From Stentor coeruleus (Eukaryota > Ciliophora > Heterotrichea > Heterotrichida > Stentoridae), in the NCBI GenBank assembly GCA_001970955.1, contig MPUH01000038.1, positions 62,001 through 126,000 on the forward strand: a stretch of 64,000 nucleotides of DNA, given 5' to 3'. Within the stretch, counting starts at the first letter, position 1. Each line of letters starts with the position of its first letter. Both the position numbers and the translations under genes were made by a program. Positions 31,078-41,106 of the stretch are shown here, piece by piece. The notes beneath the pieces were generated by a model that saw nothing but the letters and a program-made list of their open reading frames with translations, had not been told where the DNA came from and did no database searches.

Positions 31078-32068
31078 GTATTGTTTAAATTATCTATTAA
31101 TCAAAGAGTTTATGTCTTTAAGATTTTTGTGGTAATTGGGGAAAGTGTGGATTTTAATTGAACGGTTTGTATAGGTAGTTGTTTATAATTTTATAGGTTT
31201 AATAAAAAGGTTTAAGTTTTTTTTTTTTAGTATAAATTGTTTGGATATGATAATAAAATACTACTGGGTTTAATATAAGTTATAATTATATAAATTATAA
31301 GCTGGTTGGAAGAGTAGGATAACATATAAAATTATCTATAAAGATTCAGGATTTATGTTAATTTTACTATCAATTACCGCATCCATTAATATTATTAAAT
31401 CTAAGCATTGATACAAACAGAATATAATTAGATAGTAATCTTAAGATATTTGATAATAATGCAGAAAATTTCCTAAACAGCATTTTATTATACTCTCTAT
31501 TCAGTGTAATTATTTTTAAAGCCAAATATTTAGAAACAATTCTACAGTCTTCAAAAAATACAATTTCCTTTACCGTAAATTAAAATAAAGACGAAAATAA
31601 GCCTATAACAAAATCAATGACTAGGTAACATACTCATTTTAGATTTATGGATATTATAGACAAAAATAAAAGACCGAAATAACTTTTTTGAATAAAAATT
31701 CTCCAAAATAATACAAAAAGAAAAATTGGGTGAATACTATTGTAATTAAACCACTTAAAGAATAACCTGATACATTGAAAAATCATGTGAATAAAATCAT
31801 GAGTTCTCGTAATAGCATAAGCTAATATTTTTTTTATAATTCCATGATTCCTTTATAGAAAAAGATCTGTTTTGGTTTTGCTATTTCCCATTATGTTAAT
31901 TAGCATTTTGTGTATGATTTATAGTAAAAATTTAAGATTGAGAGAAATATTTTTTATCCACTCACGATGTTATGCATGTATTTTTTAAATTTGTACTTGA
32001 GAAAGGAATATTGAATATATAAATGATGGATAAATTCTCAGAACTGAAGTTGGATAATATTAATACAC
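31078..32068. other. Intergenic ~1 kb, nothing recognised
   Basis: Convergent spacer. The first ~250 bp after the coiled-coil gene is T/G-rich on the plus strand and the rest is A/T-rich with frequent stops. No RNA gene or repeat was seen. Confidence 0.5.
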
Positions 32069-32392
32069 CTAGTGCTTGGCTTTCTTCTTGAGTTCTGGTT
32101 CATCTTTTTTGTGTTTTCTTGCTCTTTTTTTCTGAATATGAATAGCATTATATTTATCCCTGCAACTTTCAAGTCGTAATAAAAGAGATTCTAGACCTCG
32201 CTGAGTCCATTCTTGTGAAAGAAGAGTTGCTAATTCGGCCTGGGCAATTGGCAGACCCTGGGATCTTGCTTCAATATAGTCTGGCAAGAGTCCTTTGCCT
32301 GATGTTTCCCCATACAATTTACTCATAATATCAAGTTCAGTAATACCTTCAGTTCGAGCACTTTCAAAATACTTGACAAGTTTTTCTTCCAT
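32069..32392 (-). CDS. Small hypothetical protein with basic C-terminus (107 aa)
   Basis: I do not recognise this 107-residue protein. Residues 1-85 look like a compact helical domain (VKYFESARTEGITELDIMSK ... GLPIAQAELATLLSQEW). The last ~22 are Lys/Arg-rich (KKRARKHKKDEPELKKKAKH), resembling a nuclear or nucleolar targeting tail. The balanced composition, normal codon texture and ATG-to-TAG/TAA frame argue that it is real. A winged-helix-like fold at ~10-50 is conceivable but unproven. Confidence 0.55.
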   Translation of the reverse strand: MEEKLVKYFESARTEGITELDIMSKLYGETSGKGLLPDYIEARSQGLPIAQAELATLLSQEWTQRGLESLLLRLESCRDKYNAIHIQKKRARKHKKDEPELKKKAKH

Positions 32393-32937
32393 TTACTTAG
32401 ATTCTAAGGCTTAAAGCTTATACTTTTTATATAAAATAATAAGCAACCCACATAAAGATACATCTTGATGATTTTCCTAGTTTATTAATATTTTCTATAA
32501 TTTTTTTAATCTATCCCCTTGTGCAAACTAAAAAATATATTTTTGTGATATTAGCCTCAAAAAGCTGATGATAAAATTTTATTAGTGTATGTAAATATAA
32601 TAGAAAATAATTAATCACTTTTACAAGTAGCTAGCCAAAATTATACTTGCAATTAAAAAACTAATAATCCACTATTATTATATAAATATAACAAGTTAAC
32701 ATATAAAATATTTTGTTATTCAAATTCTATTATATATTGGAAAAAACCCTTTATAATTTATAACAAAAGTCGAAAGTAATAAATAAATCATTATTACAGC
32801 AACAGAAAAAGTATAAAAAAACTTTAGCCTTTAACACAATAGCCCAAACTAATTATTCAGCTTTTATTCGAATCAAAAACTTAATCCAATAAATATTTTT
32901 CTAAAAAAAAAATCTTCCCTCTTATGTGATTTGCTAA
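32393..32937. other. Intergenic, nothing recognised
   Basis: A/T-rich spacer of 545 bp between two minus-strand genes. Stops occur in all frames and no repeats were seen. Confidence 0.5.
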
Positions 32938-34164
32938 TTAAAAATTATTTAGACTCACAACTCTTTTCATACTACATGAAGTACATGTTCCTTCATTAAT
33001 ATAAGGGTTTTTTCTTAAACAAGACAAGCAAACTTGATCATCACAACTAAGACATGCAGAACATAAATACAACTTATGCCTTATCGAATCACAAAATCCA
33101 CATCTAACTTGTTCAAAGTTTTTAGCATAATTTATATCAATCCAATAATACTCATCTGTATGTTTACATTCTTCAGATATCTTAAGTTTATTGTTGTAAA
33201 TTGTATTATTAAGAAAACAACATGCGCAATAGATTTTTTCTTTTACAGAAGCTTTTTTATTGCAAAAAATACAATTTTCTTTAGGTTCAGTAAAAATAGA
33301 AATTTTAGGGCTTGATGGTTTAAGATTGTAGATATTATATGCACAACAGTTAGTGTTGATAAGAAAATGTGTAGTTCTCTTAAGCATTTTACTACAATTT
33401 ACGCAAAGTGAAGCTCCACAATAAGCTGCTTGATGAAGGGAAGAACTTATAGCATAGTTGTCTAGGTTAAACTCTTCTTGAACTTTTTTCTTAAGAAAGA
33501 AATCACTGGTTGAAGCTGTTTCTATAGTAATAATTTCGTCGTTATCCTCCTCTTCCAGATTTTCATCCTCTGATATTTCCCCTTGTACATAAGTTGTTGT
33601 TTCTAAAAAGCATATCCTTGATGGTTTATTTTTCAAATCAAGCTTTTGCTTAGGGTGCAAAAAGTACAAATTTTCATCAAGGTTAAGTAAAAATACAGTA
33701 AAATTCGGGTCTTTGCTCCCCCAAATAAAATCACCCTTTACTGTTTTTTCAATCAGCTGAATCTTATTATATTTTAGTAAATCTTGAAAAGGGAGAATAA
33801 TAGATGCTTTAGTTTTGGTCTGAAAGCCTGAGATTTCTTCTAATAAAATAAAAAAATTTGGACCATGTAGTAAAGTTTTAAGATTTGAAGAATATGGGCT
33901 GAAGAATATGTTTGTGAAGGTTTTAATTGTAAGATTGTGTCTTTTATCAAATGAAGGTTTGCGTGATTTTGGATAGAAATAAATTGTGTTTAAAAATACT
34001 TGCAAAGCGGTCTCAGGGGAGTTATTGAATAACAAGATCTCTAATATTGCTTCCCACAAGTTCGCAAAAATATAATGCCTATTGATTTCTCTGCACTGAG
34101 AAAAATTATCAAGATTCACACTTGTTTTCAAAATTTTCACAGTCTTCAAAGGAGACACAGCCAT
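32938..34164 (-). CDS. Cys-rich zinc-binding-type protein, orphan (408 aa)
   Basis: The N-terminal ~190 residues form a globular domain I cannot assign (NLWEAILEILLFNNSPET near the start, FTVFLLNLDENLYFLHP near its end), followed by an acidic linker. The C-terminal ~165 residues are rich in Cys pairs: CGASLCVNCSKML, CIFCNKKA, YCACC, CGFCDS and a final cluster SACLSCDDQVCLSCLRK ... CTSCS. This spacing suggests several zinc knuckles, perhaps a B-box- or RING-like arrangement. No catalytic motif is visible. It could be a ciliate-specific adaptor or ubiquitin-related protein; I infer only metal binding. Confidence 0.6.
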   Translation of the reverse strand: MAVSPLKTVKILKTSVNLDNFSQCREINRHYIFANLWEAILEILLFNNSPETALQVFLNTIYFYPKSRKPSFDKRHNLTIKTFTNIFFSPYSSNLKTLLHGPNFFILLEEISGFQTKTKASIILPFQDLLKYNKIQLIEKTVKGDFIWGSKDPNFTVFLLNLDENLYFLHPKQKLDLKNKPSRICFLETTTYVQGEISEDENLEEEDNDEIITIETASTSDFFLKKKVQEEFNLDNYAISSSLHQAAYCGASLCVNCSKMLKRTTHFLINTNCCAYNIYNLKPSSPKISIFTEPKENCIFCNKKASVKEKIYCACCFLNNTIYNNKLKISEECKHTDEYYWIDINYAKNFEQVRCGFCDSIRHKLYLCSACLSCDDQVCLSCLRKNPYINEGTCTSCSMKRVVSLNNF

Positions 34165-34495
34165 TTATACATGCTATAATGCTTTTTGATGTAATACAAT
34201 TTGACCAAACATTATTTAAATTTGCATTATGTAAATATAATATTTTATATGTTTAATATTTACCAAAACTTTTAACAAGTTGATTTTTTTACTGCAATAA
34301 AAACCTATACAAATGAAAATCCCTACTTTAAAAACTTCAAATCCAACTAATTTTCTAATAAGACTCTATGCTAAAAAACTATTATACAAAAAAAAATATT
34401 AATTATTAATTAACTATGGCAACTCACATAGATCCTTGNAAGACTCTATGCTAAAAAACTATTATACAAAAAAAAATATTAATTATTAATTAACT
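34165..34495. other. Short divergent intergenic region containing an N-flanked duplication
   Basis: Most of the spacer is A/T-rich. Its right part holds the left copy of the duplication at 34360-34518, which includes a spurious extra copy of the downstream gene's start codon at 34416. Confidence 0.6.
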
Positions 34496-34518
34496 ATGGC
34501 AACTCACATAGATCCTTG
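34360..34518. repeat. 79-bp direct duplication around a single N
   Basis: Positions 34360-34438 and 34440-34518 are identical and flank N at 34439. The unit spans the 5' leader and first codons of the IQ-motif gene. Only the right copy continues into the gene. Confidence 0.88.
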
Positions 34519-37500
34519 GCACACAAATCTGCAAATATCCAAAACCATCTTCAACTCAAACAGTAACTTAATCAAGCCATCTAACGTCATCGGTAGGAAA
34601 ATCAATAACGGAAGTTATACTCTAAAATCTAAGAAACCAAAAAATCAATACCCAAGCATAGTTTTACTACATCAACCTATAACAAAAAGACCAGATCAAA
34701 CAAAAAACCTTTATCTCTCTAAGATTGTAGGAAGAAGTTTAAGCCTCAACAAAATCATATCAAAAAAATATACTGAAAAAGATGCGAAAGTCTTATCTCC
34801 TTATAATGTAAAGAGTATCTAGGGCTTAAAAAAAGAAGTTTCACATATCAAAACAAGAAATGGTATTTTTTCTTCTAATAAAAGTAATAAAGTTCCTAGT
34901 CATTTATGTTTATCACCTCAAAGGCAAAAAAAAATCAAACATGATCAAAGCAAACAATCAAATAATCCTGTGGAAAATTATGATAAAAAATGTAGAGGGA
35001 GTATGGAAATGAAGTCTTTGATTACTGAAACTTTATATCAAACTGTACAAGAAAATCAAGAGGTGTATAAAAAAGAGCATGATGATAAAGGGAATAATGA
35101 AGTGAAAAAACATAATAATGATGTGGTTAAAAAGAAATACCCTATACATAAGAAATTGAATGAAGGTAAGAGTATGAAAACTGAAAAAAGATATAAAGAG
35201 TCTTCGGATAGTGGATTTAATAATACTGAGGTGAGGATTAAAAATAAAGTTGAGAGGATAAGGAGGGAAGGGAGAAAAGCGGTGGTTTCGGAAACTAGAC
35301 TGCATTCTAAGTCGAAATCAAAACATAATAGTAAATCTGAAGAGAAATCAAAGTCTAAAAAAAGCCCTGTTCCACAGATTATTTCTTATACAAAACAAAG
35401 GAAAAAAATAATCCGAGTTTCTGATTTGCGTGGGAAACTTGAAGATACACCTAAAGAAATCGAATTCATTCATACCCTATCAAAACTAGACAAAACAAAC
35501 CATAAGCGTTTCGCTAAGAAAAAAAAGAGGAAAAGATCGAAATCTAATTTCAAACTTGATAGAGAAAAATCTGCATATAATACAATATTTTCTAGTGAAC
35601 GAAAAGAAAAATACTTAACATCTTATACAGATGATACATACAGAGAAAATTCTGAAGAGCATCGCCAAGCTATTACAGAAAAACTAAAAAGACTTAAAGA
35701 ACGTGTAGCATATACTCAAAGTTTACTAAAAGCACAAGCTGCTATAACTATTCAAAGATGGTTTCGTGCTAATAGACAGAGATTCAAATCAAATAATATA
35801 AAATACTATGAAGATTCTTTAGATTCTAATTCAAAATATGAGCATAAATCAGGAAGTTGGATTGATCAAGATCCTGAACCATTAGTATTTCAAAGTAAAA
35901 ACGAATTTGGAGAAAGTTATGAGAAAAAAATACAAGAAAACGCTTTGGTTATAGAGAAAAATACACAAATTAAAGATAATATTGAAACTAATGAACATGA
36001 TAAAAATACTGAAAATGTATACAATAATGAGCATATGGCTGGGGTTAAACCTGATAATAATGAAAGTGTAAAAAATACAGTTTTAAACGAGAATAAGGAG
36101 CAAATAAGCAATATCTTAACTCCAATAGAATCAATAATATCTGAAAAATCACTTGAAATTAATCAAAACAAGCCAAAAGTTGTATACAAAGTTCCAGCAT
36201 TAGCAATGGAAACAATAAAATCTAGAAACTCAAAAGACACAAACTCTATTCCTAAACACTCTCAGAATTTAATTCCCCATATTTACACTCAACCATACAT
36301 TTCCAGAGAAAATATCAAAGCACCAGTAACAAGTAATATTGACTCAGATAGTCAGCAGAAATCTTTAGAATCATATATTTCCGAGTCTTCAATTTCTCAA
36401 CTAATCATAGATGAATCTAATAAAAGTTTTAACAGTAAATCAAGTTACTCATCTAAATCAAGTACCATAAAAAATTTCAATTCCAAATACCCAAACCTAC
36501 AACCAAAACCAATTCTGAATCCTGAAACCCAAAACTCTTTTCCAATATCATCTATAAAACAAGAAAGCCCAAAAAGTATTATAGAAAACATAAACATCGA
36601 AGATTCTTCATCTTTAGAAGATAGTTCTGGTTCACAAAATTCTGATGCTTATCTAAGAAATATTTTATCAAGAAACCCTCCATCTATGCCTAATAAAACA
36701 ATTGAACGTCCAGGAATAATACTTATGGATGATCCAGAAAGTTCAGATGAAGAATGGAGTAGAGATTTCAATTTATACCCAATAGTAAATATACAAACCC
36801 AACCTCAAGATGAAAAAGTTAAAATTATTGACAGTTCACAAAATGAAAATTTAAACAATTTCGATATGAAAATCTTTCAATTAATCCAAGACGAAATTAC
36901 CCTTTTCTTAGAAACTATTCCTTTTAACACAATAGAAAAACCAGTTAACCCTGCAAAAGATTTTATAGAAGACTATGTTGAAAAGTTTGAAAAAGCTTTA
37001 TCTCAAGATGAAGAAGATATATTAGAATTAATCAATACCCCTTTTTATATCGACCCATTAACCAAAATGGAAATGCTTCAAAATATAGAAATTGGGTCAT
37101 TGCAAAAATATACAGTCTTAGAACTTTTTTTACCTCAAAGTTTAACCCCAGAATTAAAAAGAATAGCCCATATGCAACAATTTAGAGAACAAAGTACTCA
37201 AGATAGCCAAGAATTTATAAAATACCAAAGTACATATTTACAAATGCTTTATGATTGTATTAATGAATCTTTTAATCATTTACGTCCATTTGGGCTTAAA
37301 GGTCTTCCTGATCCTTGGAGTAATACTGCATCAATTTTATATGGTGAAGGGGATTTGAAAACTGTTATGAAAAAATCTAAGAAACTTTTGTTTCGTTGGG
37401 AATGTGTACATGTAGGAACTTATCCTGATAGTAATAATAATAGCAACGATGAAAAGTTACAGAAAATTAGAGAGGAAAGACTTGGAGTTATGTTATCACA

Positions 37501-37642
37501 AAATGTTAGTGATGATGAAAATAAGTGGATTGCATATGATGATGAAGAGACACAGGTGAAAATAGATGTTTCTGAGTTAGTTTTTGATTTTCTTGTGGAT
37601 GAAACTGTTGAGATAATAAAAGAAAACTTTAGGGGGTTTTAG
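34496..37642 (+). CDS. Large Lys/Ser-rich IQ-motif protein (1,043 aa)
   Basis: Two frames are joined by removing the intron at 34808-34822, giving ...LSPYN then GLKKEVSHIKTRNGIFSSNK in phase 0. Most of the protein is low-complexity, basic and Ser/Asn-rich. A single IQ motif (AAITIQRWFRANRQRFK), expected to bind calmodulin or centrin, lies roughly a third of the way along. The C-terminal ~250 residues are more ordered, with acidic helices (EEDILELINTPFYIDPLTKM) and an end SELVFDFLVDETVEIIKENF. That ending resembles C-terminal helices of CEP350/DUF4378-type centrosomal proteins. A basal-body or cortical role is plausible but inferred. The ATG at 34496 is preferred; the identical ATG at 34416 belongs to the duplicated contig end. 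Confidence 0.75.
34808..34822 (+). other. 15-nt intron
   Basis: GTAAAGAGTATCTAG, phase 0, with A at position 10. Its own TAG is the in-frame stop that ends the unspliced first frame. Removal opens a continuous protein of 1,043 residues. Confidence 0.88.
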
Positions 37643-38736
37643 AATTGAAATTAATATTTTTTTTACGATTTTTGATTTAATGCAGGTTTGGCATTGTGAA
37701 ATCTGTTGGTAGGATGGTGATTTTTTGTGGGAAATTTGTAGGATTTTTATTTAAAATTTGTTGCTTGAAGTATGATAATTGTTTTTAGGTTTTATTTGTG
37801 TGATTAGAGAATGTGGAGGTAGGGTTTGGATAATAGGGTTAAATTGTAAAAGCCCAGCTTTTTTTATGAAAAAGATCAAGTTAGATTTCTAAGGATTTTT
37901 CATCACCAAAATTTCGCAGGTTGGTTATCTAAAGTTTATATGAATAGGTCTGCATTAAGATTTATCTGATCAGTCTCAATTATCTGCTATAATTTTTCAA
38001 AAACAAATGTGGCTCATATATCAAAATTATCATAAATTTATTATATAATAAAACTAATGCGGTAATTTCCGAAGTCATCATGTAAAACTGCATAGTTCTT
38101 ATAGTCAATGATGATATCAAATAGTCGTCATATCCTCTTCTAAAAAAAAACAGCAAAAAAAGGCTCATTCTCATTATCAAACTATTTTCCTTAATATGAA
38201 GAACAAGTTAAAAAAAAACTTTAGAGTTAGCCCTAGAGAATATGATATTACCAAAATTTCTATAGGAAAAGCTAACATAAAAGATATACAATATATCACA
38301 AAAATCACGGAGACAAAGTTTATAAAAAATAGCGCGTATATTTATAGAGAAACATTGTTGCTTTTGAGGACTTATGAATAAGTCCATTTCTTCTTATAAA
38401 ATTTACACAAACCAAAATCGTCCAATTCAAAAACTCATAAAACCTAAACTAAAAGATATCCCAGCCTCTTTACTATCTCCAACAATTTCCTCAATTTATC
38501 CACTTTTAAACCATCATCGATTTTTTCACTCACCTGCAAGTAACTCAACAGTCAATTCTAACACTATCAAAAAATCTTAAAATCCAAATTCCACCACAAA
38601 AATCATCCTAATCTTTCACTCATAAACTCAAGAATCACAACTTCCACATCCCAATCCAAATTCATTCTCCCTTCTAACAATTTGTCTAAAAATCCATCAA
38701 AAATTCCAATAAGAAATTTCAATCTGACTACAAAAA
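37643..38736. other. Intergenic ~1.1 kb with two doubtful small frames
   Basis: The 3' flank of the IQ gene is T/G-rich. Two ATG-started plus-strand frames, 38196-38381 (61 codons) and 38374-38580 (68 codons), overlap by 8 nt in different phases, and no 15- or 16-nt intron joins them. They may be a decayed gene or chance frames. From ~38380 to 38736 the plus strand is C-rich. Confidence 0.4.
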
Positions 38737-39087
38737 TTATAGCTTATTTAAAATATTTGAACGTCTTCGTGATATTAATGAACTGCCAACAGTGTTTAAT
38801 TTAACATCTGCTGCATGATGCGTCAATTCATCTCTAATATTGACAGGTTGTATTTCATCATCAAGTTTACAATAGATGTTCTCTAAACTTTGTTCAAGGC
38901 TATGATAATACTCTTCCCTACTAGGCGAAATTGGGATAAATAAACTTGCTGCATCTTCTGGACGTAGAAAGCAGGGTTCTGCTTTGAGGTCGTTATCATC
39001 ATCACTTGAGAAAGCAAAGTCCTCTGTACTAGCATTGGAAATACGGTAAATGATGTCACATGATTGGAATTTTTCCAAGCCTGTCAT
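38737..39087 (-). CDS. Small acidic hypothetical protein (116 aa)
   Basis: The frame runs from ATG to stop with balanced composition and an acidic Ser/Asp run (AFSSDDDNDLKAEP) that looks like a phosphorylation target. Helical stretches follow (EEYYHSLEQSLENIYCKLDD), and the end is basic (RRRSNILNKL). No domain is recognised. The 5' flank is T/G-rich on the plus strand, as for other minus-strand genes here, which supports a real transcription unit. It is probably a small soluble protein of unknown role. Confidence 0.55.
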   Translation of the reverse strand: MTGLEKFQSCDIIYRISNASTEDFAFSSDDDNDLKAEPCFLRPEDAASLFIPISPSREEYYHSLEQSLENIYCKLDDEIQPVNIRDELTHHAADVKLNTVGSSLISRRRSNILNKL

Positions 39088-39695
39088 TTGGACGACTTAT
39101 TTATATGATAAGAATTTTTTTCTATAGATATGGATAAGATTTTATGTTTAGGGATAAAGAATGTATAAGATTTTTATTAGATTGATGTAAGAGTTTTGGA
39201 AAGACTTGGCGTTAGGTTTTTGATTATGGGATTTTGAAATTATGAAATTGCATTTTGGGATGTTGAAAATGGATTGGGTGAGAATATTATTGAAGTGAAT
39301 ATTTATAAGGTAAGATGGGATTTTGAATTATTTGATTATCTGATTTTTTTTTTAAAGGTTTTTTGGGGTAATGAGGATTTTATTTGAATTGTGGGTTTAA
39401 GGTTTTAAAATTGGGTTTTTAGTTGTAATGATGGAGGTTATATTATGTGTTGCTTTATGGGATAGTTTTCGATAAAACTGCTAGATGATATGCTTTATTA
39501 AGATTAGTTTTATGTTTAATATTAGAATATACTGGTATGATGTTTTATGATGGAAGATATAAAATATCATAAACTACTATTTCCTTCTAAAACCCTTTAA
39601 CATACATAAAATTCAAAAGTATTGCATTTAATATCAGTTATTTACATAATATTTATCACAATTTTGAGATTAATATATCTAATCTACTAAAATAC
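39088..39695. other. Intergenic, T/G-rich 5' flank then A/T-rich
   Basis: Positions 39100-39450 are strongly T/G-rich on the plus strand, upstream of the small minus-strand gene. The remainder is A/T-rich. No gene or repeat is seen. Confidence 0.5.
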
Positions 39696-40673
39696 TTACG
39701 AGATACTCAGCTTCTTAATAATTTCCCTAACTTTGGTTAGTTCTTGTTTCAAATCATCATTTTCCTTTTTAAGGTCATCAACTTGTTTTTTTAGTTTTAT
39801 ATTTGAAGTAGTTCCTAATCCAGGGTCTTCTGCTAATTTATTTCTAATATAAGACACTCTCTTAATATTTTGATCTATTTTTTTAGTTTTTTTTACAGAT
39901 TCTTTATCAAGTTTTTCAAGATTCAAATTCATAATCAGTTTTTCTTTAGCCTCTTTAGTTTTTGCAACACATGGATTAGCCAAAATACTAAGATTTAAAA
40001 GACGAGGAAATCCTGATAAAATACTCAATGTTCTATCAAAACTAAAAATTTGATTATTATGAAGTCTTAATTTCATGATTTTTTTACAGTTTTCAATAGG
40101 ACAAATATCTTTAATTTTGTTATCTGAAGCTTTTAAAGTTGTTAGTTTTATTAAACATTGTAATGGTGTTATGTCTTCAATAATATTTTTACTTATGTTC
40201 AAATAGGATAAGTTAATACACTGGCTTACACCAGTTAGGTTAGAAATATAATTGGAAGAAAGATCTAGATTTATCAAGTTATTCAATCTTGACACAGTAA
40301 ATCGTTCATTAGAGTCGAAATTGCTTAGACCTTTGTTTCTGAGTTTTAACTAGATAAAAATTACTTCAACCAAAGCTCCAATATGTGGAGAATTTGAAAT
40401 ACGGAGAAGTTTATTCTCGGAAATTTGACCAATTTCACTTAAAGGATTTTGAGGCAATTTTACGTTCTTTAATGCTACTGATAAAACTTCTTTCATAACT
40501 GAAACAGGCTCTGGTGGTGAGTCGTCAAGGCTTAGATAACTTCCACTAGATGCTATTATATCAGGAACTATAGTTTCTTTTTCTGGTCTTGAGTGATTTT
40601 TCGATAAATGAGATTCTAATAACTCTCTAGAAATGAATTCTTGAAAGTCAAATGGGCATATGATTTTTTCCAT
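39696..40673 (-). CDS. SDS22-type leucine-rich-repeat protein with an N-terminal finger-like motif (320 aa)
   Basis: Two segments join across the 15-nt intron at 40350-40364 (GALVE then LKLRNKGLSNFDSNERF). Residues 1-~25 begin MEKIICPFDFQEFISR and then LLESHLSKNH, resembling a CHHC/U11-48K-type finger with some ligands altered. Four to five SDS22-like LRRs follow (LINLDLSSNYISNLTGVSQC, LSYLNISKNIIEDITPL, LTTLKASDNKIKDICPI, IMKLRLHNNQIF), then an LRR cap (LLNLSILANPCV) and a C-terminal coiled coil. I prefer the ATG at 40673 over the one at 40706 because it places the CPFD motif at the start. LRR-plus-coil proteins of this type are common in cilia. The specific orthologue is not recognised. Confidence 0.75.
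40350..40364 (-). other. 15-nt intron
   Basis: On the coding strand this reads GTAATTTTTATCTAG, phase 0, with A at position 10. Removal joins the N-terminal finger segment to the first LRR in frame. Confidence 0.88.
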
Positions 40674-41106
40674 CAGTGTAATTATAATTATTTTGGTTAT
40701 ATGCATATTTGTCGCAAGCTTTTAATGAATTTTTGTATTAATGGAATTTTAGATGATGTAAGGAAATTTCAAGATTGTGTTATAGGATAATTTGAGTGAA
40801 TAAAATATTAAATGATTAATTTTTATATGGTATTTAAGGAAGCTTTGGATTTATTTTATTGTGTTTTTAGATGTGATTTTGAAGATTGTTAGGGTTAAAT
40901 TTAAGAATATAGAGTAAGATCGAAGGCTTGTTTTAATTTTTTATTATAAAATATACGATTTTAATATAAAAATAAAATATTTTTCATAAAACACTCTGAT
41001 ATATTTCATAGGCAGAGTTTGTTATTATATATTCTTAAATAGGATCTATTTCTAATAATGAATTATATTATCTAGATATAAATTTATAAAAAACCACATA
41101 ATCTAG
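40674..41106. other. Intergenic, nothing recognised
   Basis: T/G-rich near the LRR gene start and A/T-rich toward the polymerase gene end. No gene is seen. Confidence 0.5.

Noticed and set aside
38196-38580. Two overlapping small genes
   Set aside because: The overlapping frames are in different phases, no 15- or 16-nt intron joins them, and neither product shows a domain. They are kept only as a note on the intergenic region.
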